Source: Epiperipatus broadwayi (taxonomy: Eukaryota; Onychophora; Udeonychophora; Euonychophora; Peripatidae). From it: a stretch of DNA of 64,000 bases. Below the pieces are notes generated by a model that saw nothing but the letters and a program-made list of their open reading frames with translations, made no database searches and was not told the origin of the DNA. Every line of letters starts with the position of its first letter. The first letter of the stretch is position 1. Where the stretch lies: assembly GCA_028023455.1 (NCBI GenBank), contig JAQFVV010012422.1:7063710-7127709 (forward strand), given 5' to 3'. The translations under genes were made by a program, and so were the position numbers. Below are positions 52,556 to 63,082 of this stretch, in pieces.

Positions 52556-53256
52556 TCAACTATTATCAATCCATTGCAAGATGGACTCTCCAAGTTTAAT
52601 CCAGCTACACTGATCTCTAGCTTCTCGTCTCCATAAGACACTGGCTAACTTTATGATTCACCCATTTATCTCACATATGATCTCTTCTTTTTAGATCTTT
52701 TATTATTTCTTGGGATCCAATTAAAAACTTTAACTATCCATTTTTATCATCTCTTCTAAAAATAAATTTAGTAAAACTCCATTTCAGTCTGTAAATTGTT
52801 TTAATGATGTCAGTAATAACTGGTTCTTCTCTCACTCTTTTGATCTCTTTTTCTTACTTTAATCTATATCTCAATATATTTTATTGAATGTTTTAGTCTT
52901 TATACTGTTCTTATGCTAAGTCTCTAAGTCTCAGATCCATAAGTAGGTCCTGGTAAAATATATCCATTACAAATCTATTTTTTTAAAATATACATATATT
53001 TCTTTTAAATATCAAGTTACTCCATCCAAGTTCAATTCTACGATAAGTTTCATGCATTATGTTTCCATCTATGTTAATAATCTGGCAAAATATTTGTAGT
53101 TGTTAACTGCTAAATCATAATTATCAATATTTTCTTCTTCTGACAAAATCCATTGATCATTAATTTATTCTGTTTAGCATTTATCCTTAGTCTTATTTTA
53201 TTCCTTTCACCTGATAACTCTTACATTTCCTGAAGCTCTGAAGCATTATGTACAAC

Positions 53257-54542
53257 AGAGATGGAGAACTTTTTTCTGCCAAGGACTATACAAATATTTT
53301 TAATATCATTTGTGGGTCATAACATACTATAAAATTAATTAATTTCTAATCACATGATCACCATTTCTTATGCTTGTTCATAACTGTTATTAAACAGGCA
53401 AACTCTCCATACAGTAGTGCCACTCAGTGCAAGCCAGAGTAATCAATGGATGCCAGAAGGCTTGTGCATCCCTATGCACAAGCCTTCTGGCATCCATTGA
53501 TTACTCTGGCTTGCACTGAGTGGCACTACTGTATGGAGAGTTTTCCCTGCTTACCTCTAATCATTAGGTGTGGGCAACCTTTTAAAAACTGTTAGGCTAA
53601 TTTCAACTATCACTTTTTAAATAAAAACCAAAATTTTTTTGTGAATTAAAAATAAAGTAATATGATTATTATTAATATCTATCTGTTCCACCTTTATTGA
53701 TATATAATTATTTTTTGTGATAAATTTTATTCTTGAATTTGTTTATATGTTCTGGACAGATCAATTCCATAAGAGCTAGTATGCAGTCTTTTATAAACTT
53801 TTCTTCAGAAAATGGTTTTAAATTTTTTCCTCTTTTTTTGTTGAAATAATGTGACAAGCTTTCACAGAATTTTCCAATTTTTATGAGACATGTCAGACAC
53901 TTGATGAAGTTGCTACTTTTTTCCCCAACAATTTTATTGTTATCAGAATGTTTTGATAAATAGTACCTCTTAATATTGTGTTACTTATTAATTGAAATAT
54001 TATCCAGATATATCAGAAACATCAATTTACTATTTCTTTTTATAATAAAAAAATATATGTATTAATTCATTTTTTTTGAAATGCGCAAATTTTCTGTGTC
54101 AATTTTTCGCAACTTACTTGGCGTAACCATCTTAATAAAAATATTAAATGCAAAGTAATAATAATTAAAACAAAGTAAAATTTGAATTTTATTTTTGCTA
54201 ATATACATATTTGTTTGTATTACAAAAATCAAACAAAACCTCTTAGCATAGTAGATTAAATCTAGAGTAAGATAGACTACACAATATACATAATTTGGTG
54301 GAATATTGCATCTCTGATAGAATAAATTAGAACTAATTATAAGGGTTGGAAAGAGAAAAAGATGTAGTACAAAATACATATTTTATTTTATTTAACTCTC
54401 AATTCAATATTTGTACTGCACATGTTTAAATAGAAGTTTTATACAATGCCAATTTATAAACATTTTTGAAAATGTTCATGGGCAGATTGAGAGCTTTTGG
54501 TGGCCAGAATTGGCCCATGAGCCAAAGATTTACCACTCTAGA
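53257..54542 (-). mobile_element. hAT-like DNA transposon relic inserted in the LINE
   Basis: TGTACAAC (53249-53256) and TCTACAAC (54543-54550) form an 8-bp duplication with one mismatch, the hAT length. Ends AGAGATGGAGAACTTTTTT and, inverted, TAGAGTGGTAAATCTTTGG are imperfect inverted repeats. Removing the 1286 bp rejoins the LINE frame from FSDDVMIVV to HNASELQEM. A minus-strand fragment at 53695-53850 reads NLKPFSEEKFIKDCILALME followed by LICPEHINKF, which resembles the KPFsdGEFvKeCm...iCPEk block of hAT proteins of the GTF2IRD2/ZBED type. It contains a further insertion at 53353-53555. Confidence 0.75.
53353..53555 (+). mobile_element. Palindromic copy of the 200-bp hammerhead family (family B)
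   Basis: TCTAATCA flanks the segment (53345-53352 and 53556-53563). The copy starts CATGATCACCAT and ends GAGAGTTTTCCCTGCTTA, as the 18.1-kb copy does, and is 203 bp long. Arms 53391-53469 and 53474-53553 are almost perfect reverse complements around CCCT. The ribozyme part has been replaced by an inverted copy of the element's own 3' half. Confidence 0.75.
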
Positions 54543-55639
54543 TCTACAACAATCATCACATCATCTGAAAAATGTAGATAATTTTAAATAATCTCTATTT
54601 TCTTTTACTCCTTTAGCTTCCCATTTTAATCTATGAAACCTTTCTTGTAAATTTGCTATAAAAAGTTTTGAAAAAATAGAATCATCTTGGTATACAACTT
54701 TTTCAATTTTATTTTTTGAATCACCATGTAATCTAGTTATTGCTGTTGCATTTTCATATATATTTTTCATAATATGACAATATCCTGGAACTTTATTCCT
54801 GAGGATTCAATGTTTTAATCATCATATGATACTTATAGAATCAAATACTTTTTTTATATTCTATAAGTATACAGCCTAATACAATTCTTATTCGTTGGAC
54901 CTTTCTGCAACTTTTCTCAATACTTGGATGTAATCTATTGTACTAAAACCACTCTTAAATCCAGCTTGTTCTCTTTTTTTTTTGGTTAATTAGAATCCAG
55001 AGTTTTCTGAAAACAAGTTGTAATTATCTTGGTAACGATTTTGCGTAAATCCGGTTGAAGACTGAAAGATCAATACTTTTGCTACAATATACAAAGATGA
55101 TAATTCAAGATAATTACTGCAATCCATGGTAACCTTTTTATTTATAAATGAACACATTAAAAATATCTTAAAGATTAAATATCATAATTGAAACATTGTC
55201 ATCATTTTGAAGCTAACATATCTAACATTTTTTTAGATAACTAATAAAGACCTGCAGCTTTTCTATTTTTCAAACAACAAGAAATGGATATATCCATCCA
55301 AATCTGAATACATTATTACAATGAGTATGTCTTTAAACATTAATCTGAATTCTAGTATTATTGTTTCAATCATTGAAGTACTCACTCAATCTATTCAATA
55401 TACTATCATATAAAAAATAGATCTACAATATTATTTTTCCAATGCTTATATTATTTTCATCTAACTAAAAAAGACCTCAAGAGTCTATGATCATTAAATG
55501 ATTGTATCTCTTATTGCAGTTTTAGTCCACCAATCACTCTTATTTCTTCTTGTAAGATATTGAACATCTTTTATATTCTTATATTTCTATTAAAGCTCTA
55601 CATTCATGTTATTATTCTATCAAGCAGATTATGCCAAAC

Positions 55640-56549
55640 CATCATCTTTATGGAAATGGAGGAAAAACAGTATTCACTAATCAAAAATTAATATTATAAA
55701 CAGAGAAATGAGAAGATGATGTGATTTATTAATGAAGATGAATTAAAGGTGGGAGTTATAAACCACAAGGTGGCAAATGAGATAGATGTGAAATCTTCTA
55801 TGCAGAATTTGAAGATAGTTTAACTGATACATTGATATTCAAGAATAATGATTAGCTTTACTTCAGCACTCTGACCAAACAAGACAGTCTAGTAGCAGTT
55901 CATATCTTTATCGATTGAATATTTACCACATATAAAGGACAAGGCATTAAGGAAGTGACTAGGGATGAATGAAGTAGTCTATCTGGAATTTTTCCAAAAT
56001 GTATATCACTGATAAAAATGTTACTCTTTTGGAGATATTATTGTTGATGGAGTAATTAGATTTGGTATCAGGTAAAGCACAACAGTATACAAATCATTAA
56101 GAAAAAGTTCAGAAAGATGGGCATTATTTTCAGATGTACTTAAATGATTGTTTGAGAATTACCTTAGCAAGATACATTTTCAGACTTGATTATTCTATTA
56201 ATAGGTCATATTTTTAGCTTTATATATTTAAGAAGCTATAAAATAATTTGTGAACTCATCAAAAATTGTTAATCTCTTATATTAAGATTTAAATAAGTTA
56301 CGTATTTAGACTCATACCTTTTATATACTTATCTGTACTTTCTTTTATACTGAATGATTATTAATATCATTGGATGCATTACTATTTGTCAATAATTCTG
56401 GGCTTTGTTTATAAAGTTATTGAACTATAAGCAAGGACATAAACTATTCTCACTCAGAAAATGCAACTTAAGAGATATGACATTCGTTTTTTAAATAAAA
56501 ACTTCTGAATTTGAGAAAAAGTTTATTTCATGATAAGTGAGTTTTTTAT
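55640..56549. other. Unidentified stretch with interrupted coding-like readings
   Basis: Between 55640 and 56200 base composition is less extreme than in neighbouring DNA, and plus-strand readings give peptides of up to 25-40 residues between stops, but no family was recognised. Confidence 0.3.
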
Positions 56550-56662
56550 TTAGTCCCGATAGAAGAATTCTTCCACTTCAGTAATGTGATTGACGAATTC
56601 TTGAATATCAGCTGCAATAGTATTGGCATTCTCAGCATTATGTGGATTGTTGCTTATTAGTC
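56550..56662 (-). CDS. Putative terminal coding exon of an unidentified gene
   Basis: On the minus strand a pyrimidine-rich tract (CTTTCTAAAATCTCTTTCAG, 56682-56663) ends in a good 3' splice site. The 113-nt exon starts with two bases completing a codon and then reads LISNNPHNAENANTIAADIQ, EFVNHITEVEEFFYRD and TAA (stop 56550-56552). AATAAA overlaps the stop and a second AAATAAA lies about 30 bases on, so a very short 3' untranslated region with a poly(A) signal follows. The residues are polar and predicted helical, ending in an acidic-aromatic tail. I do not recognise the family. Upstream exons would lie at higher coordinates, but none is convincing within the window. The combination of splice site, open frame, stop and poly(A) signal is the best host-gene signal here, though chance is possible. 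Confidence 0.5.
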
Positions 56663-57400
56663 CTGAAAGAGATTTTAGAAAGAGAAGATGTGAACCAAGA
56701 TATTTATTTTTTCATAATCTAGACTTAAATCAGCCAAATGTGCTTATCTTTAATATGCAAAATATATAGAAAGCAGTCCAGAAATAAAATGGAATCATTA
56801 AATAATTTCCCTAGCTTGCGTTTGAGTGGAAATTCAAAGGTATTGTTTTAATGATATGTTCTGAGTTTGAATGCAACAGCACTGATTTTCAAAGCCAGCT
56901 GACATATTGGTCTAATTTGATTGTAATTATAATTGATATGCTCCTCGATTATTCCAGCAGATCCATGAAGGTATATCCAATCGATATTCAATGATGGCAC
57001 CTTCTCTCAGTTGCTAGCTAGTCTTCTACAGCAAGGAAATCCTTTTCAGGAATTAAGAAAACTAAGTTTACGAATTACTGCATTCATCAGTGTTGAGATA
57101 TACAGAATAGACAAGAAAAAAGATTGATGTCTCACATGGTTTTATGTTACTTACGATAGGAGCTTTTTAATCTACCAAATCTCTCTTCTGACCAGAAATC
57201 ATACATCATTTGAAATAGAATCAAAATATGTGGTAGCAGTTTTCCTACTCTATGCACTCAAACAGCCAAAAGTGGAAATCATCATGGAATTATTATTAAC
57301 AGCATTTCTCCAATTATTCTTTTTATCCATGGGGAGTTTAATATAGTAGTCAAGATATCAAGTTTCTGGATCAAAGTTCAATAAGCCACTATCCATTAGA
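56663..57400 (-). other. Probable intron or gene-flanking DNA with repeat-like and coding-like patches
   Basis: Minus-strand positions 57070-56960 contain ACTGATGA and a TAAAC box in hammerhead-like order without convincing stems. Around 57240-57400 the minus strand reads NLMDSGLLNFDPET, a stop, YLDYYIKLPMDKKNNWRNA and an MMISTFGCLSA block, which looks protein-like but broken. This could be a decayed exon or element; no family is claimed. Confidence 0.25.
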
Positions 57401-57516
57401 TTATTTATATTTCCTTGCTTTTCTTTTTTTTTAACACTTTATCAATGGTTTTAATAATAAAAAAACCATTGGTCGATAATGAACTTTCCATCAAATGTAA
57501 TTCCACTTTGCAATAG

Positions 57517-57837
57517 CTGATTTTTTCCTCCAACATATATATATTAAAAGAGAAAAAAACACCATCGGAGTGTTTCTGCGAATTGGAAAAAGATGGTAAA
57601 ATAACGGTCATTACGTACAGATCAAAGAAATATATCTTACATGATGAATATTTTTTTTTAAAAAAAGAAATTATCTGTCAATTTCAAGTCGATTTTTGGC
57701 ATAAAAAAAACAATGAGATTGATCAATACCGCATTATTATTAAAAAATTCTCGGCACAGAGAAAGGGTGTGAAATTTATTCACTATTGGAAAATAAGAAA
57801 GAAAAGTTTATTACAAAACCAACTTTCACTGTAGTTA
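57517..57837 (+). CDS. Open frame of unknown function, protein-like composition
   Basis: The plus strand is open for about 106 codons between a TAG at 57514 and a TAG at 57835. It reads an acidic-basic segment with KKTPSECFCELEKDGKITVI, then TYRSKKYILHDEYFFLKKE, then CQFQVDFWHKKNNEIDQYRI and a Lys-rich end. No ATG starts the frame. Upstream of the TAG the same frame continues for about 35 codons (SMVLIIKKPLVDNELSIKCN), as if one stop or an intron interrupted a longer protein. Codons such as TCG, ACG and CGC are rare in the surrounding DNA, which favours past coding use. It matches nothing I recognise. The opposite strand also has a shorter open frame across 57405-57611. Confidence 0.3.
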
Positions 57838-59750
57838 ATTATTTCTTCTTTTTTTTTTTTTTTGTCAAATTTAAAAAATAATTTTATTAATCTTCATTTT
57901 CTAAAATATAAAATTTGTCTTAAGATCTTTTATAAAAAAATTGATTTATATAAAAATATAACCTTCCTGTCAATAAAACACTAAAAAAGATATGAAAAAT
58001 TCAATATTATTCTGAAAATTAGTATTTTTTTGACGAAAGACTAATAATAAATTCATTTATTAATAATTTTAAAAGTTCTCGTATTATTTCTATTTCGGAA
58101 TAAATCTTTTTTTTTTTTATCAGCAAGATTTTAATTATAAAAATAAATCTGTTCCTATTATCAAATTTTTTAATTCATTACGCTTCAAGTGCATTAAAAC
58201 CTACTTTAAACGAACAACTGTCTGGTTTAGTACAAAGGCATAACTCTCCGTACAGTAGTTTGTAAGCATAGGAAATATTGATCACGTGATGTGTAGAGTG
58301 ATTTAGTACAGTAATAGAATGGTAGATTGAAGTAAGATGCATATATTGTGGATACGCTTTATTACTTCCGGGTCTCGAATTTCTTATAACCTGAGTAATA
58401 GAGACATTGAATACAACATTTAATAATTAGTAAGCTTATAAAAAAGTAATATCGCATTTTACACGTAACTTGTCATTCTAATAAAAAGCCTTACTTTAAT
58501 TCAATACTTTCTTTTTTAAAAATGTTGAACTCTCTACGACTTGTAGATTTAATAAATTATATGTTACTGAATTAGACCCCTGGTTAGCACCTTCATACTA
58601 CCAACACCTACTTTCGTTTTTAGAATGCATATTTCAAACCTTGGGGAGAGGGATTAAATAGGTCCATAGTCTACCAGTTAATATTGATTGGGAAATAATG
58701 ATTAACTATGTTAAATTAGAGAATAAAACTAAAGATGGAAAACAATTCCAAACTTTCACGATCTGGCAATTAGCAACCCTGGTGTTATTGCCTTCTGCTT
58801 CATCGTTTGTGTTGGAAAAGTCTCTAGATGTCAGGAGATTATTTAAATGCTATTTCATCCTTTCGCCACCAAACTTAAAATTACAATACTCGACTAATTA
58901 AATATAATCTATCCTCTTCTATGATCAAAAAGGACTAAGCTAATAAAATAAGTAAAACTATGTACACTCTTCATGGCTGAAATATATATTTTTCTAATGT
59001 GAATGTCATTGTAATTGCTAAATTCAACTTCTAATAAGTTTGTTTCGTTTAATAATTATGAACATGTTCTGCATTTATGAATCATCTTATTCTTATCCCC
59101 AGTTATGACTGAAAAGGATCCTGCAGTTGATCTGTGGGTGTATTTTTATTTACCTAATCTATTAATTCAGATATTGTCATAATAATCTGATTTTCATGTA
59201 AATATAAGAAATAGTGATCATGTGATGTTGAATGGTTTAATACTTTTATTTGACTTAGAAACTCTGTTTGTTTGTTTAGAATACATATTGTAATTGAAGT
59301 TTAACACATTTCTATCAAATGAATTTCCTTAAAATGTTATATATGTATTAGAAATCGATCCCAATGCAATATAATAATGAAATATTTCAGGGTTGTCAAG
59401 TGGTTTATATAATTTAAGGGTGAAGCTGAATAGGATTTCAAACATACTGATGTAGGAATCAGTAAATTTTCAGTGATAAGGTGGTATATTTTTTAGATGC
59501 TTTCTATTTTTTTAAAAAAAGGTTACACTAAAAAGTGATAATGATTAATTAAAATAGAAATAAAAATAAATATATTTCAATTGATGTAAAAGTTACTTCT
59601 TTTAAAACGGGTGAAATTTTCTTTTCTCTTGATTGCAAAAGTTTATTTTTTTAAAAGAAGACTCTTTCACAAATAAAATAATGTTGGAATCAATTTTTAA
59701 TATGCTAAAAATTTCAAAATATTACACAAACTGCAAAATTATCTTTTAAA
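57838..59750. other. A+T-rich DNA with one short family B remnant
   Basis: Positions 58236-58293 join, on the minus strand, the family B start (CACGTGATCAATATTTCCTA) directly to its end (ACTACTGTACGGAGAGTT), an internally deleted copy. TTACTTCCGGGTC near 58366-58378 resembles an ETS-type site without a neighbouring gene. A 67-codon plus frame at 58698 has no motif. Confidence 0.45.
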
Positions 59751-59756
59751 TAGAAA

Positions 59757-60028
59757 TATATATATATTGCTTATAACACTTCTTTCATATACACTTCAAT
59801 GCAAACAAATTTTCTTAAAAACTTCTTTATTTTCCTTACAGTTTCGATTGTCCAGCTGTCTTCATCAGAGCTCTAAGCTTCTTCTCTGCTTTAATTGAAG
59901 AGAAGATTAGAGCTCTGATGAAGACTGCTGGACAATCGAAATTGTAAGGAAAATAAAGAAGTTTTTAAGAAAATTTTTTTGCATTGAAGTGCATATGAAA
60001 GAAGTGTTATAAGCAATATATATATATA
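59757..60028. mobile_element. Fold-back with hammerhead-like boxes (family E)
   Basis: Arms 59757-59888 and 59898-60028 are near-perfect reverse complements with a spacer of about 10 bases. The right arm has CTGATGA (59915-59921) and GAAA (59938-59941) in order; the left arm mirrors them. Stem II is weak and stem I barely pairs, so this is only hammerhead-like. The CTGATGAAGAC...ATCGAAA pattern is of the kind seen in Penelope-type ends. Confidence 0.6.
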
Positions 60029-60170
60029 TGATTATATAAAATATGCAAAGAAAGTGAAAGAGAGGAATAAGAGAATATACTTTAAATAGAAATAATTACA
60101 AAAATTATTCAAATACTAAAAAATTAAAAACAATATGTATATAAATATTTTATAATAAATAATTTTATTT

Positions 60171-60380
60171 ACTGTGCACTAAAAATCCAAAAAGAAAATT
60201 CTTTTCTTCATCCACAATTGGGTTTTATAATATTTAACATAGTTAAAAATGTGAATATCCAGAAATTAGTGATTGAATTAATTAATTTCTGGATACCCCA
60301 TATTTTTATTTCAAGATAAATACAAAAACCCTAGTTGTGGTCCAAGACAACAATTACTATTGGGATTTTTAGTGCACACC
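60171..60380. mobile_element. 210-bp fold-back (MITE-like)
   Basis: Arms 60171-60266 and 60283-60380 are reverse complements with scattered differences, starting TGTGCACTAAAAATCC and ending GGATTTTTAGTGCACAC. The centre is an A+T-rich segment flanked by CCAGAAATTA and TAATTTCTGG. No coding content and no clear target duplication. Confidence 0.75.
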
Positions 60381-61607
60381 ATAAATAAAAGCATTAATTT
60401 TAAAATATTTTTTGATATTATTTTTAAACTTATTTTTCAAACTTTTTAATTATTATTAACCCACCATTTACATTTAACTACTTCTACAAACTTCTTCAAA
60501 ATGAATTATTATTCTTATTTCTTTGGTCTGCTTTGTCTTGCTGTAATCAATTATTTAGTTTATAATTAAAAGTATTATTGCACTCAAGCATAAAACACGT
60601 TAAAATTTTAGCAATTCATTAAAAATTTTGATAGTCTATACAAATATTTGTTCAATAAGATCCACTTTAATATAATATACCAGAATTTTTATGTAAAAAC
60701 AATTAAGCTTTAATATAGTATGCATACACACATACAACTATCTATAAAATATTTCTTAGGTGAAAGACTTCTATTACCCAATCAAAAATTAAATGTTTCA
60801 AACAACTTAAAAATTCAAGATCCATAAAAATGTTTGTTCAAAAATAAAATGCAAATAGTCCTCTAACTTATGTAATTCGTTCATGACTTTCTGTAAAAAA
60901 TGAATTTTATATAAGTAAAATGTAGCCTTCAATCATATGTTTAGCATTAATCAAACTATAGAATAGGAAAATATTTTTAGCAAATAAAAATAAGCATTAC
61001 AGTCTATGACAATGTAGATCTGAACAACATGAAACAATTAAGAAGTGATGATAGTTGAGTTGGGCATCACATTTTTTACACATTCTAGAAAGTAGGAATT
61101 TAAGTCTGGATTTACATAAGCCAAGTTTACTAAGTTAATAAAGAAGAGGGTATCTTACTTTTTATGAAAATATTTGCCATAGAGTCAAAAGTAACATTCA
61201 GTGCATTTAAAAATTTAGATTCAGTTCTATATCAAATTTTGCTTAAGCTTGTTTTGAAGAAGTCACAATTTTTGATCGAAAAACTTGGCAAAAAAATAAA
61301 TTTGTTTTTGACATTTTTTAGGAATAAAACCATTTTTCTTCCTATTTTACAAAATAATTATAAGGCTTGATTTAAAAACAAAATTATTAAAAATTTAAAC
61401 ATAAATGATATAATGGCAAGTTTATTTCTGCCAAAAATAAAAAATTTAAAAAAAAAAAATTTTTTTTTTAAACTAATACCAAAATTTCAATGATGATGTA
61501 TTTTACTAAATTTAATTTGTTTTTAATGCAACTTTCATATCATCATCAAGCTTCAATGTAATATATATAATTATTAATATTAAGATTTACTCTAATCAAT
61601 AAACAAA
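60381..61607. other. A+T-rich DNA without a recognisable gene
   Basis: A 68-codon plus-strand frame at 61164 has no motif; otherwise nothing. Confidence 0.5.
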
Positions 61608-61985
61608 TGTGATGTGATGTACTGTGGCTTCTCCTTAAACGAAGTCAAGAATATCTGAGGAATTATGTCCAGATAAACCTGTTAGCCACTTAATTTTCCA
61701 TTCCCCACTTAAACTTTTCCTATATATGTGATGTGATGTATTGTGGCTTCTCCTTAAACGAAGTCAAAAATATCTCAGCAATTATGCCCAGATAAACCTG
61801 TTAGCCACTTTATTTTCCATTCCCCACTCTAAATTTTCCCATATTTTGCTCCATCCCATTTCCACAACATAATCTTTGTCAACTCTATAACCTGTATATC
61901 TAAATCTCCTTTATCTTTTCCCAAACCCAGTATAAAAACCAATAATTCACTTTCTGTATAATCACTTTTTTCATATTTATTCTTC
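61608..61985 (-). mobile_element. Two partial copies of a LINE 3' tail
   Basis: Segments 61608-61724 and 61727-61985 each begin with GTGATGTGATGTA and match the 3' end of the larger LINE copy at 61986-63082, one for about 115 bp and the other for about 255 bp. The three tails stand head to tail on the minus strand, joined through the GTGATG repeat. Confidence 0.8.
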
Positions 61986-63082
61986 CATGTGATGTGATGT
62001 GATGTGATGTACTGTGACTTCTCCTTAAATGGAGTCAGGAATCTCTCAGCAGCTATGCCCAGAGAAACCTGTTAGCCACTTTACCTTCCCATTCCATCGT
62101 CCACCCTAAGTTTTCCCATAATCTGCTCCATCCCATTTCCATAACATAATCTTTGTCAACTCCATGACCTTCATATCTAAATCCCCCTTATTTTTTCCCA
62201 AACCTAGCATAAAAACCAATAACTCACTTTCTGTATAATCACTTTGTTCATATTTAACCTTCCATAACTTCATTATTTGTACCCTTTCTGCTTCCAAACA
62301 TTTACATTGAAGTAACAGATGCCTAATATTTTCTATGCCTTCTTTACACAACTTACAGACTAAATCACCCATATTTTTCCATTTACATGTATATTCCCTT
62401 GTTGCTAAAGATCCTGTTCGAGCCTTAAACAATAAACTACTTTCCTTACTATTATCATAAATTAACTCACAACCAATGTTCCGTTTACTTTTATATATAT
62501 TTAAACTAGTTTTACTCTCCATACTAGTTCTCCATCTCTCCAACTCCCTATTCTTTATTAATGCATCTATTCTTCTATCCCACTCCTTCCCACTATAACA
62601 CTCAACAATCCTCCTAACACAATCATTCCATCTTTTGTACAAGTATACTGACATAACTTCTTTATCCAAATCTTCTGCATACCACATTACCTTTCTCACC
62701 CATCTTGTTGGCTGCCCTTTACTTGTAACCCAATTAAATACTATTTTGGCTATTCTTTTATTATCCATGAACTGCAATCTACCGAACATTTTCAATTTGC
62801 TTTTTGCATCCCTCATATAAAAACTTGACTATCCCATTTCTTCTTGAATTGCCTCTTTTGCTGTCCATACCTCAGCATCTAATGCATGTCTTCCTACTTC
62901 CCTTTGTACTTTTTCTAAGCAATATAATATCCCTTTACTAACCCATAATGCATCATTGCCGTATGTTAACCCTGCTACTGCCACTCCCTTCCATAGAATT
63001 CTAGCTACATCATATTTATTATAATCACATTCATATCGGCTTTTTTCAAACCAAATTTTTGCAAACGCTTTTTGCGAGTGTT
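61986..63082 (-). pseudogene. Second LINE family, 3' half of the open reading frame
   Basis: From about 63082 the minus strand reads SQKAFAKIWFEKSRYECDYN, KYDVARILWKGVAVAGLTYG, LEKVQREVGRHALDAEVWTA, KEAIQEEMG, one stop (62836-62838), then a 236-codon open stretch (62816-62106). That stretch includes LLFKARTGSLATREYTCKW, the zinc-binding CKLCKEG...RHLLLQC motif and a KLWKVKYEQSDYTESELLVF block. This is the C-terminal region of a non-LTR retrotransposon polyprotein, beyond the reverse transcriptase core. It is unusually intact, with one stop, so it inserted recently relative to other copies here. It is cut at the 5' side by the tandem array. Confidence 0.85.

Larger units (their letters stand above)
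52556..55630 (-). pseudogene. RTE-like LINE, long relic split by a hAT-like insertion
   Basis: The minus strand runs from about 55630 to 52556. In order: SDWWTKTAIRD; ENRKAAG; NYLELSSLYIVAKV (the NYRPISLL-type box); EQAGFKSGFSTIDYIQVLRK; MKNIYENATAITRLHGDSKN; ISPKLFIANLEE-type sequence; LHFSDDVMIVV with the catalytic Asp-Asp near 54555-54580; then, after the insertion at 53257-54542, VVHNASELQEM and the GxCxKK...LKW tail. Stops and frameshifts occur throughout. This is the longest copy of the LINE family in the window and preserves most of the reverse transcriptase, but no endonuclease domain is readable. Confidence 0.8.

Noticed and set aside
54062-54379. 105-codon minus-strand frame inside the hAT relic
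   Set aside because: Composition is low-complexity and hydrophobic, and it does not match the transposase block found at 53.7-53.85 kb; likely chance in A+T-rich DNA.
56960-57070. Another hammerhead
   Set aside because: ACTGATGA and a TAAAC box are present, but the GAAA box is altered and stems do not form convincingly.
58366-58378. ETS-like promoter site
   Set aside because: No gene structure adjoins it, and the nearby CACGTGATC string is part of a family B remnant.
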